Assembly (NCBI RefSeq): GCF_001949145.1
Contig: NW_019091507.1
Location: 528,950 to 588,949, forward strand
DNA: 60,000 bases
From: Acanthaster planci
Taxonomy: Eukaryota; Echinodermata; Asteroidea; Valvatida; Acanthasteridae
Reading direction: 5' to 3'
The notes under the pieces are model-generated. The model worked only from the letters and a program-made list of their open reading frames with translations, was not told the origin of the DNA and did not search any database. The stretch's first letter is position 1; each line of letters opens with the position of its first letter. Of this stretch, positions 44,019-56,685 are shown piece after piece. The translations under genes and the position numbers were made by a program.

Positions 44019-47000
44019 TTAATGCTGGCGCTGGGTACAGCCAAGCTGCACCTCAGCTGTCTCCCAGCATGGAGACTCCCCACCACCACGAAAAGGTGTA
44101 CAATGACCAGATGTGGTTGAAGGAGTGGAGTATCTGCTCCTCATGCATCGCTGCGTTTGAGCAGTTGTCACATCTCTGATGATTTGATTTGGGCTGCTCA
44201 TCAGAGCATCACTTGATAGGTTGTTGGAAGCCCCCATTGCTGGAGTTGGAATCCTTGAAGCTTTTCTCCATGTGCTCCTGCCTCTGAGACTTCCTGAATC
44301 TGGAACAAGGTGACCCGTCCTGGATACAATCCGGGGTTCTTGTGATAACTTGTTAACTGTTGTTGACATTGGACTTGATGTCTTTCGGGCTCTTGGAATT
44401 TTCGAGTCTCTTCTTATACTGTCTGAAACACAGCCACTGGGACGCTTAGAACCTTGCATGAAGCCACCTGCTTTCGAGGCAGACAAGAGGTCACTTGATG
44501 GGCCACTGGAATGTGGCTGCACTTGACTTGGTGTCTTCTTCCTTCTTGGAATCAGTGAGGCTCTCCCTTGGGGACTGCTCAAAATCCTGACCTGAGAAGT
44601 CGTCCTGGATTGTTGCTCTGTGTCTGCTCCGATCAGGAGATCACTGTTTGCTTGGTCTGTTGTCCTTAGAGTAGGAGAGCCTTTGCCAAGAGGAAGCTGA
44701 AGTTGAACACCAGTGTGTTGATCTCTGTCTTGTTGGTTTGGAAAATCAGGTGCACGTACCTTCATTTTCGTCCCTAACGTGGGAATCTTTGAAGGGGTGT
44801 TTCTTCTGGTTAGATCCTTTCGAGTGCACTGGGACTCATCACTGGAGCAAGGCCCTGTGTTCTGATTGTCAGAATGATCCAGAGGGTTGCTGTGAGGTGT
44901 TTTTGCTACTGGCAAGCCAGAAGTTAACTCAGGAGTTATCTTGCCTGTTGAGTATGGGATGGTTTTTGCTCGCCCAATGGAAGATATGTTGCCTAGATTA
45001 ACAGTGTCAGTGTTCTTGCTTTCCATGGTAGATGCCTTCGCTATTTTGGGTTTAACAGATGGAGAAGAGGCTACATCCTGTGGTGCTTTGAAGGTCATGT
45101 GTTCTGGCTTCAGTCTGCTGGATGAATTTGATTTCAGTGTGGAGCTCTCACATGATTTTGTTGGCTGATTGGTGACAGTTGTTGGATCTAGAAATGGGTT
45201 CTTTGTTTCAGCAGGCACACTATCACCAGAGTGGCTGCTGTCCTGATGATGGCTTTTCATGGCAGCTCTTGCAGGGGAGTCAGGTTTCTGTTGAGGGAAA
45301 GAGTATGTTGAAGCCTTTAACGTCTCATCATTAGTCTTGGTTTTGCTTGAAGCTTGTGCATTTTTATCTTTCCCGCTGGCTCTCTTGACCTTGACCTGTT
45401 TCTTTTGTTTCTTTTTATCTGTCCTTGAATTTTTCATGTCTATAGCAGGCTTCTTGCTTTCCTCCGAGTTGGTCTGGCTTTTGCTTAAAGCCTGTGCATC
45501 CTTGTCTTTCTCAGTATCTTTCTTGACCTTTTCCTGTCTCTTTTGTTTCTTTTTCTCTTTTCTTGACTTTTTCATCTCCTCGCCAGGCTTCCAATCTTTA
45601 TTCAATTTGGTCTGACTTTCGCTTGAAGCCTTTGCATCCCTGTCTTTGCCACTATCTTTCTTGACCTTTTCCTGTTTCTTTTGTTTCTTCTTCTCTTTTC
45701 TAGACTTTTTCGTCTCCTCGGCGGGCTTCCTGCCATCGTCCAAGTTGGTCTGGCTCTCACTTGAAGCCTGTGCATCCCTGCCTTTCCCACTGTCTTTCTT
45801 GACCTTTTTCTGTTTCTTTTGTTTCTTTTTCTCTTTTATTGACTTTTTCGTCTCCTCGACGGGCTTCCTGCCATCATCCAAGTTGGTCTTACTTTCACTT
45901 GAAGCCCGTGCATCCCTGTCTTCCCCACTGGCTTTCTTGACCTTCTTTTGTTTCTTTTTGCCCCTTGATTTTTTCTTTTTCTTCACAGATTTGTCTTTCC
46001 CTTTGGCTTTCTTGACCGTGTCCTGTTTGTCCGTTTTGCCAAGAAATGCAGACTTGACTGCTGTTTTAATCCTTGACAGTGCTGACTGGTGCCTTGATAG
46101 CTTGCCATTTTCTTTTTCAATCTGGGAAAAGCCAAGGCCAGTGAAAAACACTGTTACAGTGAGGGTACTTCTTTAAGAAAGAATTGGCACATTTGCATAC
46201 ATATTTGTTGCATGGCAGAGAGACATAAATATGCATAATGTGGTGATGTCACTGGCATGAAAATGGAGAACCTTTAATTTTAATTGCACGATTCACAAGG
46301 GATTTTTATAATTCACAATGCTGACATGTCATATTTTATCCTTACGTTGTCAGTCTGAATGGATATTTCACAAGTCTGGGTTGAAATCTCAGAGGCTGCA
46401 GGGCATACAAGGTTAGAGCTTGATTTCTTTGGCCCATTCAAGATGATGGTTGCCAGCTTGGCTGTGCCAACTGATGCAGTGTTGGAAATCTGTTGATAAA
46501 GTAAGACGCGTCGTCAATTTTTTAAATCTGAAATCATACCTTATTTGAATTAATTCTGAATGTGTCAGTGCCAAAACCTCTACTACTAATACCTTAATGT
46601 CTTCAGCCTTAATATGAGGAGAAAAAATCACCGCTTCAGTGGCATTTGAGATCTGCTCTGAGGTGATAGTGGCAAGCAAAACGTCTATATCTGCCGCCTG
46701 TTGGTCCAGGTCACATGCGTCCTGTCCCTTCTTTGTTTCGTCATGAGGCTGTGAAATCATAGCAGTGGCAAATGATCAGACAAATGTTGAAACAATCTCG
46801 AAGTGGGATTTAAAATTTAAGCTGATCACAGATTTAAAATCCCACTTTGGCAAAAATACCCAGTTTCAACACTTCAGTCACACCTGTACTGATACATGTT
46901 TAATTCTAATTTTCTTACTTCCAGAAAAGTAAAAAAAAACTGATAAAAGTATCTGCTTTAATGATTAATTTCCAGAACCTCATTGATGAAATGTTTGATC

Positions 47001-50000
47001 CGACCGAGGTAATCCATCTGATCCAGTTATGCTTAGTATATTCTGTCATTCAAAATAAACGGGACGACTTTGAATATAGTTACCATTTGAACTGCTGTAG
47101 TTGTAGTATCAGTGCTGGTATCCTCCTGTATGAAACTTGCACAGCAGGCATCTACGATTTTAGTACTCTTCAGGTCCAGGCAGCTTGGTGTCTGCAGCAG
47201 TGAATCATCAGCCTGCAAATACAATTTGAATTAGCACTTTGATACTCTTCACTCATTTATGTTGTCACTGTTTATTAATGTGATTGTCATTAAGGTATGT
47301 CTATAACCATAGCCCGAAGGGGATTTCCTGTTATTTGGACTTCATGATACTCTAATTTTTAATTGTCAACAACTCTTCCACTGATAACCTTTCATGATTA
47401 ACAGTTGGCAAGATTTGTTCTAGCCCATTCACAAGTCCTAAATTCATCTGTTTAAGATTCCAATTCAGGATAGATTGGTGAAATTTGAGCCATAGAGGTC
47501 CATTAGCCTTTAGTGATAGCTTACATTGTGAACATCCACGATGTCTGACTTGGTGATGTTACAGTCTTGGAGTGCTGTTACAACTTTGGCAGCCTCTTCA
47601 GTCAGATTTGGAGGCAGCTCGAGGACCACAGGCTGTATGTGTAGTGATCAAAACAAAAGCTCATTCCATTAAAAACATAATCAGGATCAGGATGCACTGA
47701 CACTGTTTGCGACTGTGTCTACATTTACATATATGACATTTCACTTCTGTTCCAAAATATTGAGGTTGCTAGAAGTTGGACTCTGCACATGGACTTTGGG
47801 GTCAATTCTTTGTCTATTTTCGGGACTACATGTCATGTAGTATGAATTTAATTAGGACTGTTGGTTGAACAGTTTTGGGAGGACCTCTGTTTATTCTTGT
47901 TTTGTTTTAATATACAGCTACACAGACTTGAGCTTGACTGACTGCATGTGTTTGGTATTGATGACTTGCCTCATCAGTTGCAGAGTCAAGCACCTCCGAC
48001 TGACATACTTTTTCCACATGTTTGTCCAGACTAGTCAAGACTTCAACGGCCTTTACAGGGTTATGAGGAGCCTCTTGTTCCAGGCTGGTGGAAGAGTCCT
48101 GTAATTGAAGTGTACTCCCAAGTAATTCCCAGCAAAAGAGCACTTATGTCAACACAAAAGTTTTGACAAAGTGAATAACCTGTGACATGATGGAGTCCTG
48201 CTTTAATTTGTTAAAGTGTACACTTCTTGGCAGGGAAATTGAATACGGTCCATCGAGCCCCCCGAAGGAAAGGCACAACAATTTAGCTTGTCATCATTAT
48301 GTTTTGATCTGTTTTTTGAAAAGGTGAGTATTGTTATGAGATGCATAAACTTTACACTACTGATGGTTTGTATATGGTATTTTCCAAAGACTCCTACCTT
48401 ATCAGCAGCTATATCATCTTCTTTTCCATCCTCTCCCTTGTCATTTGCTTCCTTATCATCCATTCCCTTGTCTTTCATTTCCTTGTCATTCGCTTCTTTG
48501 CTGTCAACTTCCTCATCATCCACTCCCCTGTCATCCACTGAGACCTCATCATCCACATCTTTGTTATCTTCTTCCTTGCTACCTGTACCTTCAGTCACAT
48601 TTTCCGGGCTCAGCTTCAAGTTAACTTCATCCTCAAAGTCTGTGATGACAGTGCTTGGTATCTGGAACTGAAGACATGGTTTGAAATGTCTGGCACATTC
48701 ACCATAGTTTGTCATTATTATCAATGTTGTCAGTACCAACCTATTGTCATAATAACCATTACTGCATTACTGTATCATCACAGCTGGCAATCATCGTGGC
48801 CGTCATATATCACTATAAATCTTACAGGCACAAGGAGTATTATTATAATTGCTACCAGAAATATTTCAAGCAAACCATTTAATCTTTTGAACAACTTCCA
48901 GCTTACCTTTTTTGGGGGGGTAGTAGTTGGTGGTTCATCCACAGTGTTGCCCACACAGACGTCGGTGTCACTAGCAATGGTCGGTCTAGGCTTGATGGAT
49001 GTGGAGCTGATAGGACTCTTAGCGGCCAGGGTAGACTGTTAAGGAAACCATTGAATTGAGTGTGGTGGACCCCCTCCGCCCATGGCAAAAAAACAGACAA
49101 GGCCAAGCTGACAGACTGTTTGTTTTGTATTGGCTGGTGCAGAGATGTAAACAGTTTCGTTTGACCTCAAACACGAGAGTGTTATTTTTACCTATACCAT
49201 GGTGGTCTATATGCAATTTAGCAACAGCATTATGATCTGGATTGGAAAGTTTGAATTATGGTTTTGTGACAAAAATGTATCCTCATAAGGTTTTTGGATT
49301 TCAAGACGCTTGCAGTCCCTGTAAAACTTTCAACAAGTATGCATGCTTTTATGTGGTTTAATGATGTAGCTAAAGCTTTTTAAACTGTGTAATTCCGTAG
49401 GCTTTCTGAATGAACACCCACCCTTATGTTTGTTCTCATGTAGTAAAATATTAGCATGAGAATTACAGTTGTCTAATTGCTTCCATGTGGGCCTGAATCA
49501 TTTCCCTTGGCTGAAATTTCAACTGAACTTCCCTTCTGCAAAACACTTTAATTGCAATACTAATTCCTTATTTTTGAGAAAATTCCAAATATCTGTCTCA
49601 TGAAATTCTTGTTGGGTACCATTTTAGTACCCCACAACTACAACAAATGTTTCCTGTGGGGTACTTTCCTTTGTTCTGGTACCGCACAAGGCACCGTAAG
49701 TACACGCACCACAGATCAGAGAACACAATCTACTTTGAAAGGATGGATCCAAACCAAATTTTTTTGTGGGGGGGGGGAATAGAAGAGGAGCAAACGCGTT
49801 TTAAGCAGGGCACAAATTTGGAATTTTTTAATGTAATATTCAGTGGCCTTTCTTGAACATGGAAGCAATATCATTGGCCTTTTAAATTGTTTTCTGGTGG
49901 AATTATAATGAACTAGACCCAAAACAATCTCTTTTTCCCATTGTTTGTTTAAAGGAGGGAAAGGTCCCCCCTTCTCACCCCCCTTTGGCCTTGGAACTTT

Positions 50001-53000
50001 CGCTGGTGCTATGTGTATGTACTTGTAGTCAAGTGGACCAGGTTACATGCAATTTCAGTAAATGTCAGTGGAGTTTGGCAAACTGCATAATTTTAACAAG
50101 AGTTTATACCTGAAAAGGAATACATCTTAAGAAAAGTGAATGTGTACCTGGTTGATCCCTTGGATGGCATTCAGGTCCTCGCTCTTGCTCACGGCATCGT
50201 TATTTATCACCTTGGCAACTGCATCAGTACTGATGGCAGAGGTGACAGAATCATCAGTGGTCATCATTTCTTTAGTTGACTTCATCATCTTCTCTTCCTG
50301 TGAAGTTATGGGAAAATTGCAGCATCTTACATGTACATGTACCTCATAAGTGAGTTTAAGTTGGAGCATTCAGATGTTGGGTGCCATTTTGTTTACATTA
50401 AGTAAGTCGTCCTTTAGGTGTTGCTAACATGAAAATACTTCATGGAAAATATCTTGAACTATTTGTTGGCTGTTTTAACACAGAAGGTTAAAAAAAAATT
50501 AGGTGCTAATACTTTATCAGTCACACCAACTGAGAGTTGAAGCTCCCCAATGTAAGCATTCACAAAGTTTTGAAATGTTTTATGCTCTGACCTTCGGGAT
50601 TTCCTCGGTAGAAGTATGCTCACTGTTTGGGGTTTGCTCGGTGGTGGTGTGGGTTTGCTCAGTGGTTTGCTCGCTGGTAATGGCAGGTAGCTGGACCCCT
50701 CCTGCAGGGTTATAGAAAAATGCAGCTACATGTACAATAAAAATTTGATTGTATATCTCAACTACTACGAAGCTGAAATTATCACTCTAATCTAGAACAA
50801 GGGTTTCAGAGTTTGAACATTGTAACAAGAGCTAATGAATAGACCTGATCCATCTCACCCATAAAATAGCATATTATTTGGTTTTGAATCTGTTTATGCA
50901 CTGGTGTATAATCAGCATTGTGCCCAAGAACAATGATAACTCACCAAGTCCAGCTACGGCCAGAGCCAAAGCTCTCAGCTCAGCATCACCCTTAGCCTTG
51001 GTCTCGGCTAAGACCTTTTCCAATTTGGCCTTAGCCTGAAACAGGGAAGAGACAAAAATGCCAAGATCAGGTTGGAAGCAAAAAACTGGACTGTTTAATT
51101 TGCGCCACGAGGAGGGAAGCCAAAGGGAAACAACGACAGTGAAGCTTAACCTTTATTTCTACTTTCATCCCATCAAATTCATTTATTTTTGTTCATTGAA
51201 TATTGCATTATCAGCAGGAAGATAACGAGTGACTATGAAAAAACAAGGACCAATTGCCTGTTTCAGAGGTGGGAGGAGCCTCGGATAAATATTCCAGGGT
51301 ATCAGGTAGGGAATGAAAAGGTGGTATTTAAGCCCAGGTCCCAAATGTAGAAGGCAAGGAAAGAACCACTACACCAGCCTTGACTCCCTCTAGTGGAGGC
51401 CACAGAGAAGTTTCGATTTTTACTAAAGTTTTGAGAAATTTAATACGATCCTCTAACACTGCAAGATCGGTAGCATATCATAAGATCATTGTCTTTTGAT
51501 GGCTACATGGTATATCAGCTTCAAGTACATGTATGCCAATTTGTGGGCATTGAATGCAGATGTCTCGCCCAGAACTTAAACTTGTGCACACTTTTGAAAA
51601 GAATGTTTGACGACGAGAACTTTTTGAGACGAAGTGAAAAGTGAGTAGAATCTCCAGTAAGTTATATGTCGACATACCTTGATTTGCTTCTTCAAAGCAC
51701 TCCTAGAAAGCTTGTCTTGCTCCTTGTTGGGTCCTAGGGAAAAAAACACGAGCACACATAAATGAGTCCCATCTACCTGTATCAACTTGCACATTGGCCC
51801 TTCGGCTGTCCTAGAAAAGGACTGTTGTCCCGTAGATTGGCCCTCATCTATCTGGGCTCTTAGCCCTTTGGTTGTTGAACCCGCTAAAAACCAGAAACTT
51901 CCCTGCAACATTCATTCATTTCTCCAGTTGGAGATTTTTCTTTGCTTCAGATTGCTCGGCAAGTAAAGCTGCCTTTTTGTCTGATACATGTACATCTTCA
52001 GGCGAGTGCTGTTTTGAAAGGTAAGTTTCTTGACATGCATATTTTTTCAGAAAATATTTTAAAAAAAAGAATTTTGGTCAGAATTTCGACTTGCACTCTG
52101 ACATGTTCGGATGGTTTGTCAAAAATCAAGAGCTAAAAAATCGATTAAAAATCCAGGGTGGAATTGCAGTCGCTACCTATGATGTCAAGTACGTTTTTGC
52201 ATACTCGACAGTCACAGTAACTCGCGTGTCGAATGTCTGTTTCATCGATGTGACTTTCAGGCTTTTCTTTTTCAAATTTGCCAAAGGCTGAATATCCCTA
52301 GTTAGGATCAGGCATGCATGTGTCACGTGCACGTGATCTGTGTATGACGTAATGGGTTTATCAACAGCGGCGCGGAACGGTTGGGAAGAAAGTCTAGTTG
52401 GAATTTTGTGCAAGTGCTCTTTCTAATTCACTGGAATTCTGAAATGTAAACTAATTTTTTTGAGAAATTCTTCATTAAAAAACAACCTGTTACACTTGCT
52501 CTGGCTGAACAAAAGGGATAGTTTTTTCTTGATCACTTTTCAGGTTTTATGAGCAAAGAGTGTTTTAGAAGCGATCAGCAACTGGTTAAACCAATCTGGA
52601 GCCAGGAAAATCTTCGTTGACACTTTAGTCGATCCTTGAAGTCTGGGTTAAAAATTGAATATTTAAAACAGTTTGGTAGAATTTCTGCACACAATGTGGA
52701 CTGCTACATGTGTAACTACTTTCAAATGAAATTTGACAATTATTTGAGCTGCAATCAGACTGCATAACGTTAGCGACGTTAACTTGAAAAATGACTGTTG
52801 CATATATACAGGTAGGCTTAAGGGCTACAAACGTTCAACATTTTGATAACTCTCCGTTATCACACAAGTAGACGTACTGTTTATGTGAGGGATGTATCAG
52901 TTCACGTAAAGTTGCAACTTCACCAACTCATGCTTTCACACTTGTAACGTTCAATGACATGCAGGCTTACTTGACAACCCATGTTGTCATTACAGTGGGC

Positions 53001-54109
53001 TGTTAAATTTCTGCTTGGATGGTGGTAAAATCATGAGTTTGAGGAATTTCTTCATTCTGCCGCCCTTTGATCGTAAAACTAAATGTGGGGCCTGAAAACA
53101 CAAGAAATTCTATCTTTAAAGCCTGCTACACATTGGCAACTTGTTGACCACAAAATGTTTGGAACAAGTCTGAAGATTTAGACACCATTGGTATGAGCGT
53201 GTACTCATTTGGATTCAGGGGGAGGGCAAATTCAGAAGTGAATACAGCTTCCATATCATTCGATATGGTGTTTGGGGAGATGAGGCTTGACAGCTTTATT
53301 AATGTTCCATCGTAAATTTTTTGCAAACTTTTAAAAATTCTTTCAATATAGTAATCACTGGTTTCAAACTTCACAGTCATGACGGTCTCAACAGGTAATC
53401 TCAAAGCTTAATATTTTCTGAACGAGATATGTTTTCAGTTACTAAAAATTTTCGTATTAGAAATAATGCTCCGACAGCTACAATGTTTAGCAACACCTTA
53501 CAAATGTATTGCCTAGGCCACCTTAACTTTGTACAGAGTGCTTAGCAACGACAATGAATGACGTCAACAAAGACTGTTGTTCATGTGATATGTACGCTAA
53601 TTAAACTTGGCGCGGCCCAACGTGGCGCACTTTTATGTTTCACCTCTTGTGTCTTTCCTACTCACCTATGAAGTACTATTGATGGAGCAAAATTTTTAGC
53701 TCCGATTTCACAATTAGCCTGGTGAAACTTCATGTTCTGATTCGTAAATCTCAATTTCATGTGGGTTTGCCTTGCCTGATTTTCCAATTTTTTCCTGCAA
53801 TGTGAAATGAACTCTTTTCAAATCAAAATAGGGAAATGTTCTTCTTTGTTGAAAATTTCTGGATAGGCCTAGATCTTTAAGTGGAAGTAGGCCTAGACCT
53901 AATGATGCTTTACAAAAATCTATCAACTCCATAAAGGATTTTGTAAAAGTTTAAGTGGCATTTTTGGAGATTTTTTCAAGTGCACCACTTCCGGCCTAGC
54001 TAGAAAAACATTTCTCAAGTAGGCCTAGGCCTAGAATTGATTTGCACTGAAACAAAAGGAACTTACGTTGAGCACGGCGCTTTCTCTGCTTGGACTGTGG
54101 ACTGCCCAT
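44019..54109 (-). CDS. Unrecognised 1205-aa lysine-rich protein with SxIP motifs
   Basis: Thirteen exons, minus strand, in coding order: 54067-54109, 51678-51733, 50945-51035, 50592-50701, 50148-50297, 48907-49035, 48398-48667, 47970-48098, 47525-47632, 47084-47212, 46593-46748, 46346-46489, 44019-46121. All phases agree. An in-frame TGA lies 8 codons upstream of the start (54134-54136). Order of regions: MGSPQSKQRKRR, a myristoylation-like Gly2/Ser6 site plus polybasic patch; a charged, helix-prone stretch (34-63); Thr/Gln-rich EQT repeats (64-100); an acidic Asp/Lys/Glu stretch (about 194-283); five 46-residue Lys-rich repeats (about 540-780); and a basic Ser/Pro-rich tail with SxIP at 949 (SKIP), 1027 (SLIP), 1078 (SKIP) and 1127 (SRIP). 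SxIP in basic Ser-rich sequence is the EB1-binding signature of microtubule plus-end proteins. Function is inferred from motifs only; I do not recognise the family. The protein is probably largely disordered. Confidence 0.8.
45300..45960 (-). repeat. Five 138-bp coding tandem repeats
   Basis: The word CTTGAAGCCTGTGCATCC (plus strand, with variants) starts at 45346, 45484, 45622, 45760 and 45898, a spacing of exactly 138 bases. Each unit encodes about 46 residues of the form KKKQKKQEKVKKDSGK, then RDAQASSESQT, then KPAEETKKSRKE. The frame is kept through all copies. The most 5' unit of the gene lacks three residues of the lysine run. Confidence 0.9.
46785..46868. repeat. Intronic fold-back of about 84 bases
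   Basis: GTTGAAAC and, further in, AAGTGGGATTTAAAAT are mirrored by ATTTAAAATCCCACTTT and GTTTCAAC. It lies in the intron between exons 10 and 11 of the minus-strand gene, close to exon 11. Confidence 0.55.
47633..47969 (-). other. GC-AG intron
   Basis: Exon 8 of the minus-strand gene ends GATGAG and the intron begins GCAAGT (GC at 47968-47969), which is the strong consensus for GC-AG introns. It ends with CAG before exon 9. The exon is otherwise coding (DSSTSLEQEAPHNP to DSATDE) and both sides are in phase 0. Confidence 0.7.
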
Positions 54110-54133
54110 GTTTGAGCCGACGTGATCTTGAAA

Positions 54134-54340
54134 TCAGCTGCGAAATTTCCGTATTTGTTGTGTTGATAAGACTGCAGAAAGATGGAGAAATACAAAGACA
54201 CGTCCTTTTCTCGTAATCCAAAACCGTTTCTGAAGATTTGAGCTTGGCTTGCTTGCAATTGCCGACGTACGACGCCGCGACTGTGGGGCTGCTGATTGGT
54301 CGAAAGTTGGTCACGTCTCATGCATAATTCACAAAATAAT
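54134..54340 (-). promoter_or_regulatory. Likely promoter of the minus-strand gene
   Basis: Directly upstream of the start codon there is a GC-richer stretch with several CpG. A CCAAT box on the minus strand (54295-54299) lies about 190 bases from the start codon, a common position relative to metazoan transcription starts. No TATA box is evident. Confidence 0.4.
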
Positions 54341-55130
54341 GTTTTGCCGTTTCTAATTTCGTTGCTCGTTCGACAATTTACATATTTAATGCAACAAGAA
54401 ATTTGTATTTTGTTAATTATTAAAAGATTTTCATAAAATTGTAGTCGTTTCCAGTGGTATTATTGTGTATTGATTTAAGACATGTATTAATTGGTGTTTA
54501 TCTTCTTTGCAAATCATTATGTTAAAAATCTAAATATTGAAAGAGTGCCTAACAACAACATAATGCAGTCAAATAAAGGAGTTACGCGCGCGACCTTTTG
54601 AGTCGAGAGGGCGCGCTTACGGGTCTCGGTCGGTCCGGTCGCGCACATGGGGTGCACTGAACCAATTCAAGCTCCATTGAAAATAGTGTAAAATCAACCA
54701 AGTTTGGAGCCCCATGGCTGGCAACTGAAGTCCCTGAGGCCTCTCAAACAGAAAACAATGTGTTGTTTGATCCTTCAGATTTCATTTGATTTTCAATTTT
54801 TAGTAGGTTAACCAATGAATTTGTTAATTATCCGCCCAAAACAAACTCACCCCCCAAAAAGTGAATGTTGCCAAGCCTTCCCAGCGGCAATTTTTAAATG
54901 ACATCCCTCACCTTCCTCGGGCTCTTCTGACTAATTTTCTATCCCATTTTTGTCTGCTTTGCCCCCAGATGGGTACCCCTGAATCTATAGAGATGATCCT
55001 GGGCCATACTGACACAATCCCACAATTTCGTGGCCCACACAGACCCCTCTTTTCAAAGGAAAAAGTTTTTTGGGGGGACACTTTTTGAGCGCCTCTTCCT
55101 GGCTGAGAATTTCCCTTGAATTGGGCGGTG

Positions 55131-55925
55131 CTCCCATGGAGATCCTAACTAGAGCGCTGACTCCATAGAGTTGGATGTTCATTATTATATCCAACTTTAT
55201 GGCTGACTCTCGTGTACAAAGTGATGCCTGCTGGGCGCATCCATGTTTGTGCACAAACCTATGAACAACTCGAAATTGTGTACTACTATTTGTGTAATAT
55301 CTGCGTCTGTATTCTAAAACGATACGTCAACAAAGCCGATACGCAACAACCTGAACGCACAATCAGTAAATGAGCGTTTCATTTTACTCTACACAAAAAA
55401 GCAAAATAAAAAAACGCAAACGCGCGCTTGCGTATGCATATGCGTCGCACATGAACTCTGCTGTGACATTTTTTATTAATCGGATTTTCTACCTGTTTAT
55501 GCTCGACAGAGCCGTCAACTCACTTAACAGTGACTGAAATAAGGGAACGACTTTTCAAATTTAGCTGAACTTATTCATCAAAAGACAGCCTTCAAAAGAC
55601 ATGTATACGAAATCGAACGACCTTGCTTCAATGTGAGGGAAGCATTCGTTTTAAGATAATCAGCTATGGATGTAAATTATGCGATATTTCTCCACACGTG
55701 TACGTGTGTGTCTTATTCAAAAGACGCGCAGACGTTCACGTATGTTGTACTTTCGCTTTCCATTTTGAATGCACTATTGGATAATCATTCTTATCTGATT
55801 TTGAAATTATGTTCTACAAGCACGCGAATGGATTCAGAATGTCTACACCCAGGACGGCGTCAAATTTTCCCCGCGCGGAGAAAGAGAAGTTAGCGCTCTG
55901 GTTTATGGCTCTATGTTATATGGTA
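55131..55925. mobile_element. Dispersed inverted-repeat element, copy 1
   Basis: It shares ordered landmarks with 59180-59640: TGCTGGGCGCATCCATGTTT, CAGTAAATGAGCGTTTCATTT, CACCCAGGACGGCGTCAA and GCGCGGAGAA. The outer ends (CTAACTAGAGCGCT and AGCGCTCTGGTTTATGGCTC) are inverted. This copy is about 300 bases longer inside. It also has an extra hairpin near its left end (CCATAGAGTTGGAT mirrored by ATCCAACTTTATGG). Confidence 0.7.
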
Positions 55926-56194
55926 AAGCTTGAGGTGTCAGGCGCCCTCGAGTTTCCAACTTGTTCGTGCGTTACGGAATAATTTTACATAGGTACCCAG
56001 TGTCACCTCTAATTCTATTTATGGTCCCTATGGCCGTGCACGTTGTATGGAGATCAACGCCCGCAGACTCTTTTGTTCAAGACTTTTAATTGCCGCGCAT
56101 ACTTTATGATTCTAAATATAGATCAATGATTACAAACATTAACCATCACTTTTTGTATGGACGGCCTACGTTTTAAGAGATTTTACATTACACT

Positions 56195-56345
56195 TTTGAA
56201 ATGGAAAAATTTCCATATGCAGCAAGGTATGAGACGGAGAGAACACCCCCCCCGCTTTGTGTTAGTCATTGTCTCGCACGAATCTGGGGAATTCCTTTCA
56301 GACATCNCCCCTCGGTCTCATTTCTTGCTGGGTATAAAAATTTCC
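56195..56345. mobile_element. Inverted-repeat element shared with the assembly gap
   Basis: GGAAAAATTTCCATATGCAG then CAAGGTATGAGACGGAG is mirrored, imperfectly, by CTCGGTCTCATTTCTTGCTG then GTATAAAAATTTCC. A C8 run and an unresolved base (56307) lie between. The left arm recurs at 25368-25398, immediately before the 152-N gap. Confidence 0.55.
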
Positions 56346-56685
56346 GTTAGCGCTTAACACATTTACAAGTACTTCTATTTATAGTGTGACGACCCAGCTG
56401 TACGTGCTCGTCCCTTGTTCATTTTGTCATTGTAGAATGGTTATAAATAGTCTTTGCGAAGCGCCGGGGATGTCCGTTAGTACAGTGCGCATAATTATTC
56501 TTTTGGTGCGAGTCGTGCACTTTTCCACCGTTGGAAAATGGGCGTGGCCGCGTGTGACGCGATACGCGTACGGCGCACAACTTTCAGCCAACCAGGGGTA
56601 AGTGTATTAGCCGAGTCATCCAATCTCTTGTAAGGGGCGGGGTTAAGCATTACTTGGGATAAGTTTCCCAGTTAAGAGCAAAGAT

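Noticed and set aside
45646-46176. Plus-strand frame rich in Phe, Leu and Ser that looks like membrane segments
   Set aside because: It is the complement of the Lys-rich coding repeats of the minus-strand gene; AAG/AAA lysine codons read as CTT/TTT on the other strand.
53698-53790. Possible extra exon of the minus-strand gene (EKIGKSGKANPHEIEIYESE after a TTGCAG acceptor)
   Set aside because: Joining exon 1 in phase 1 puts a stop codon in frame, and no GT donor follows the stretch. Exon 1 joins exon 2 (51678-51733) cleanly without it.
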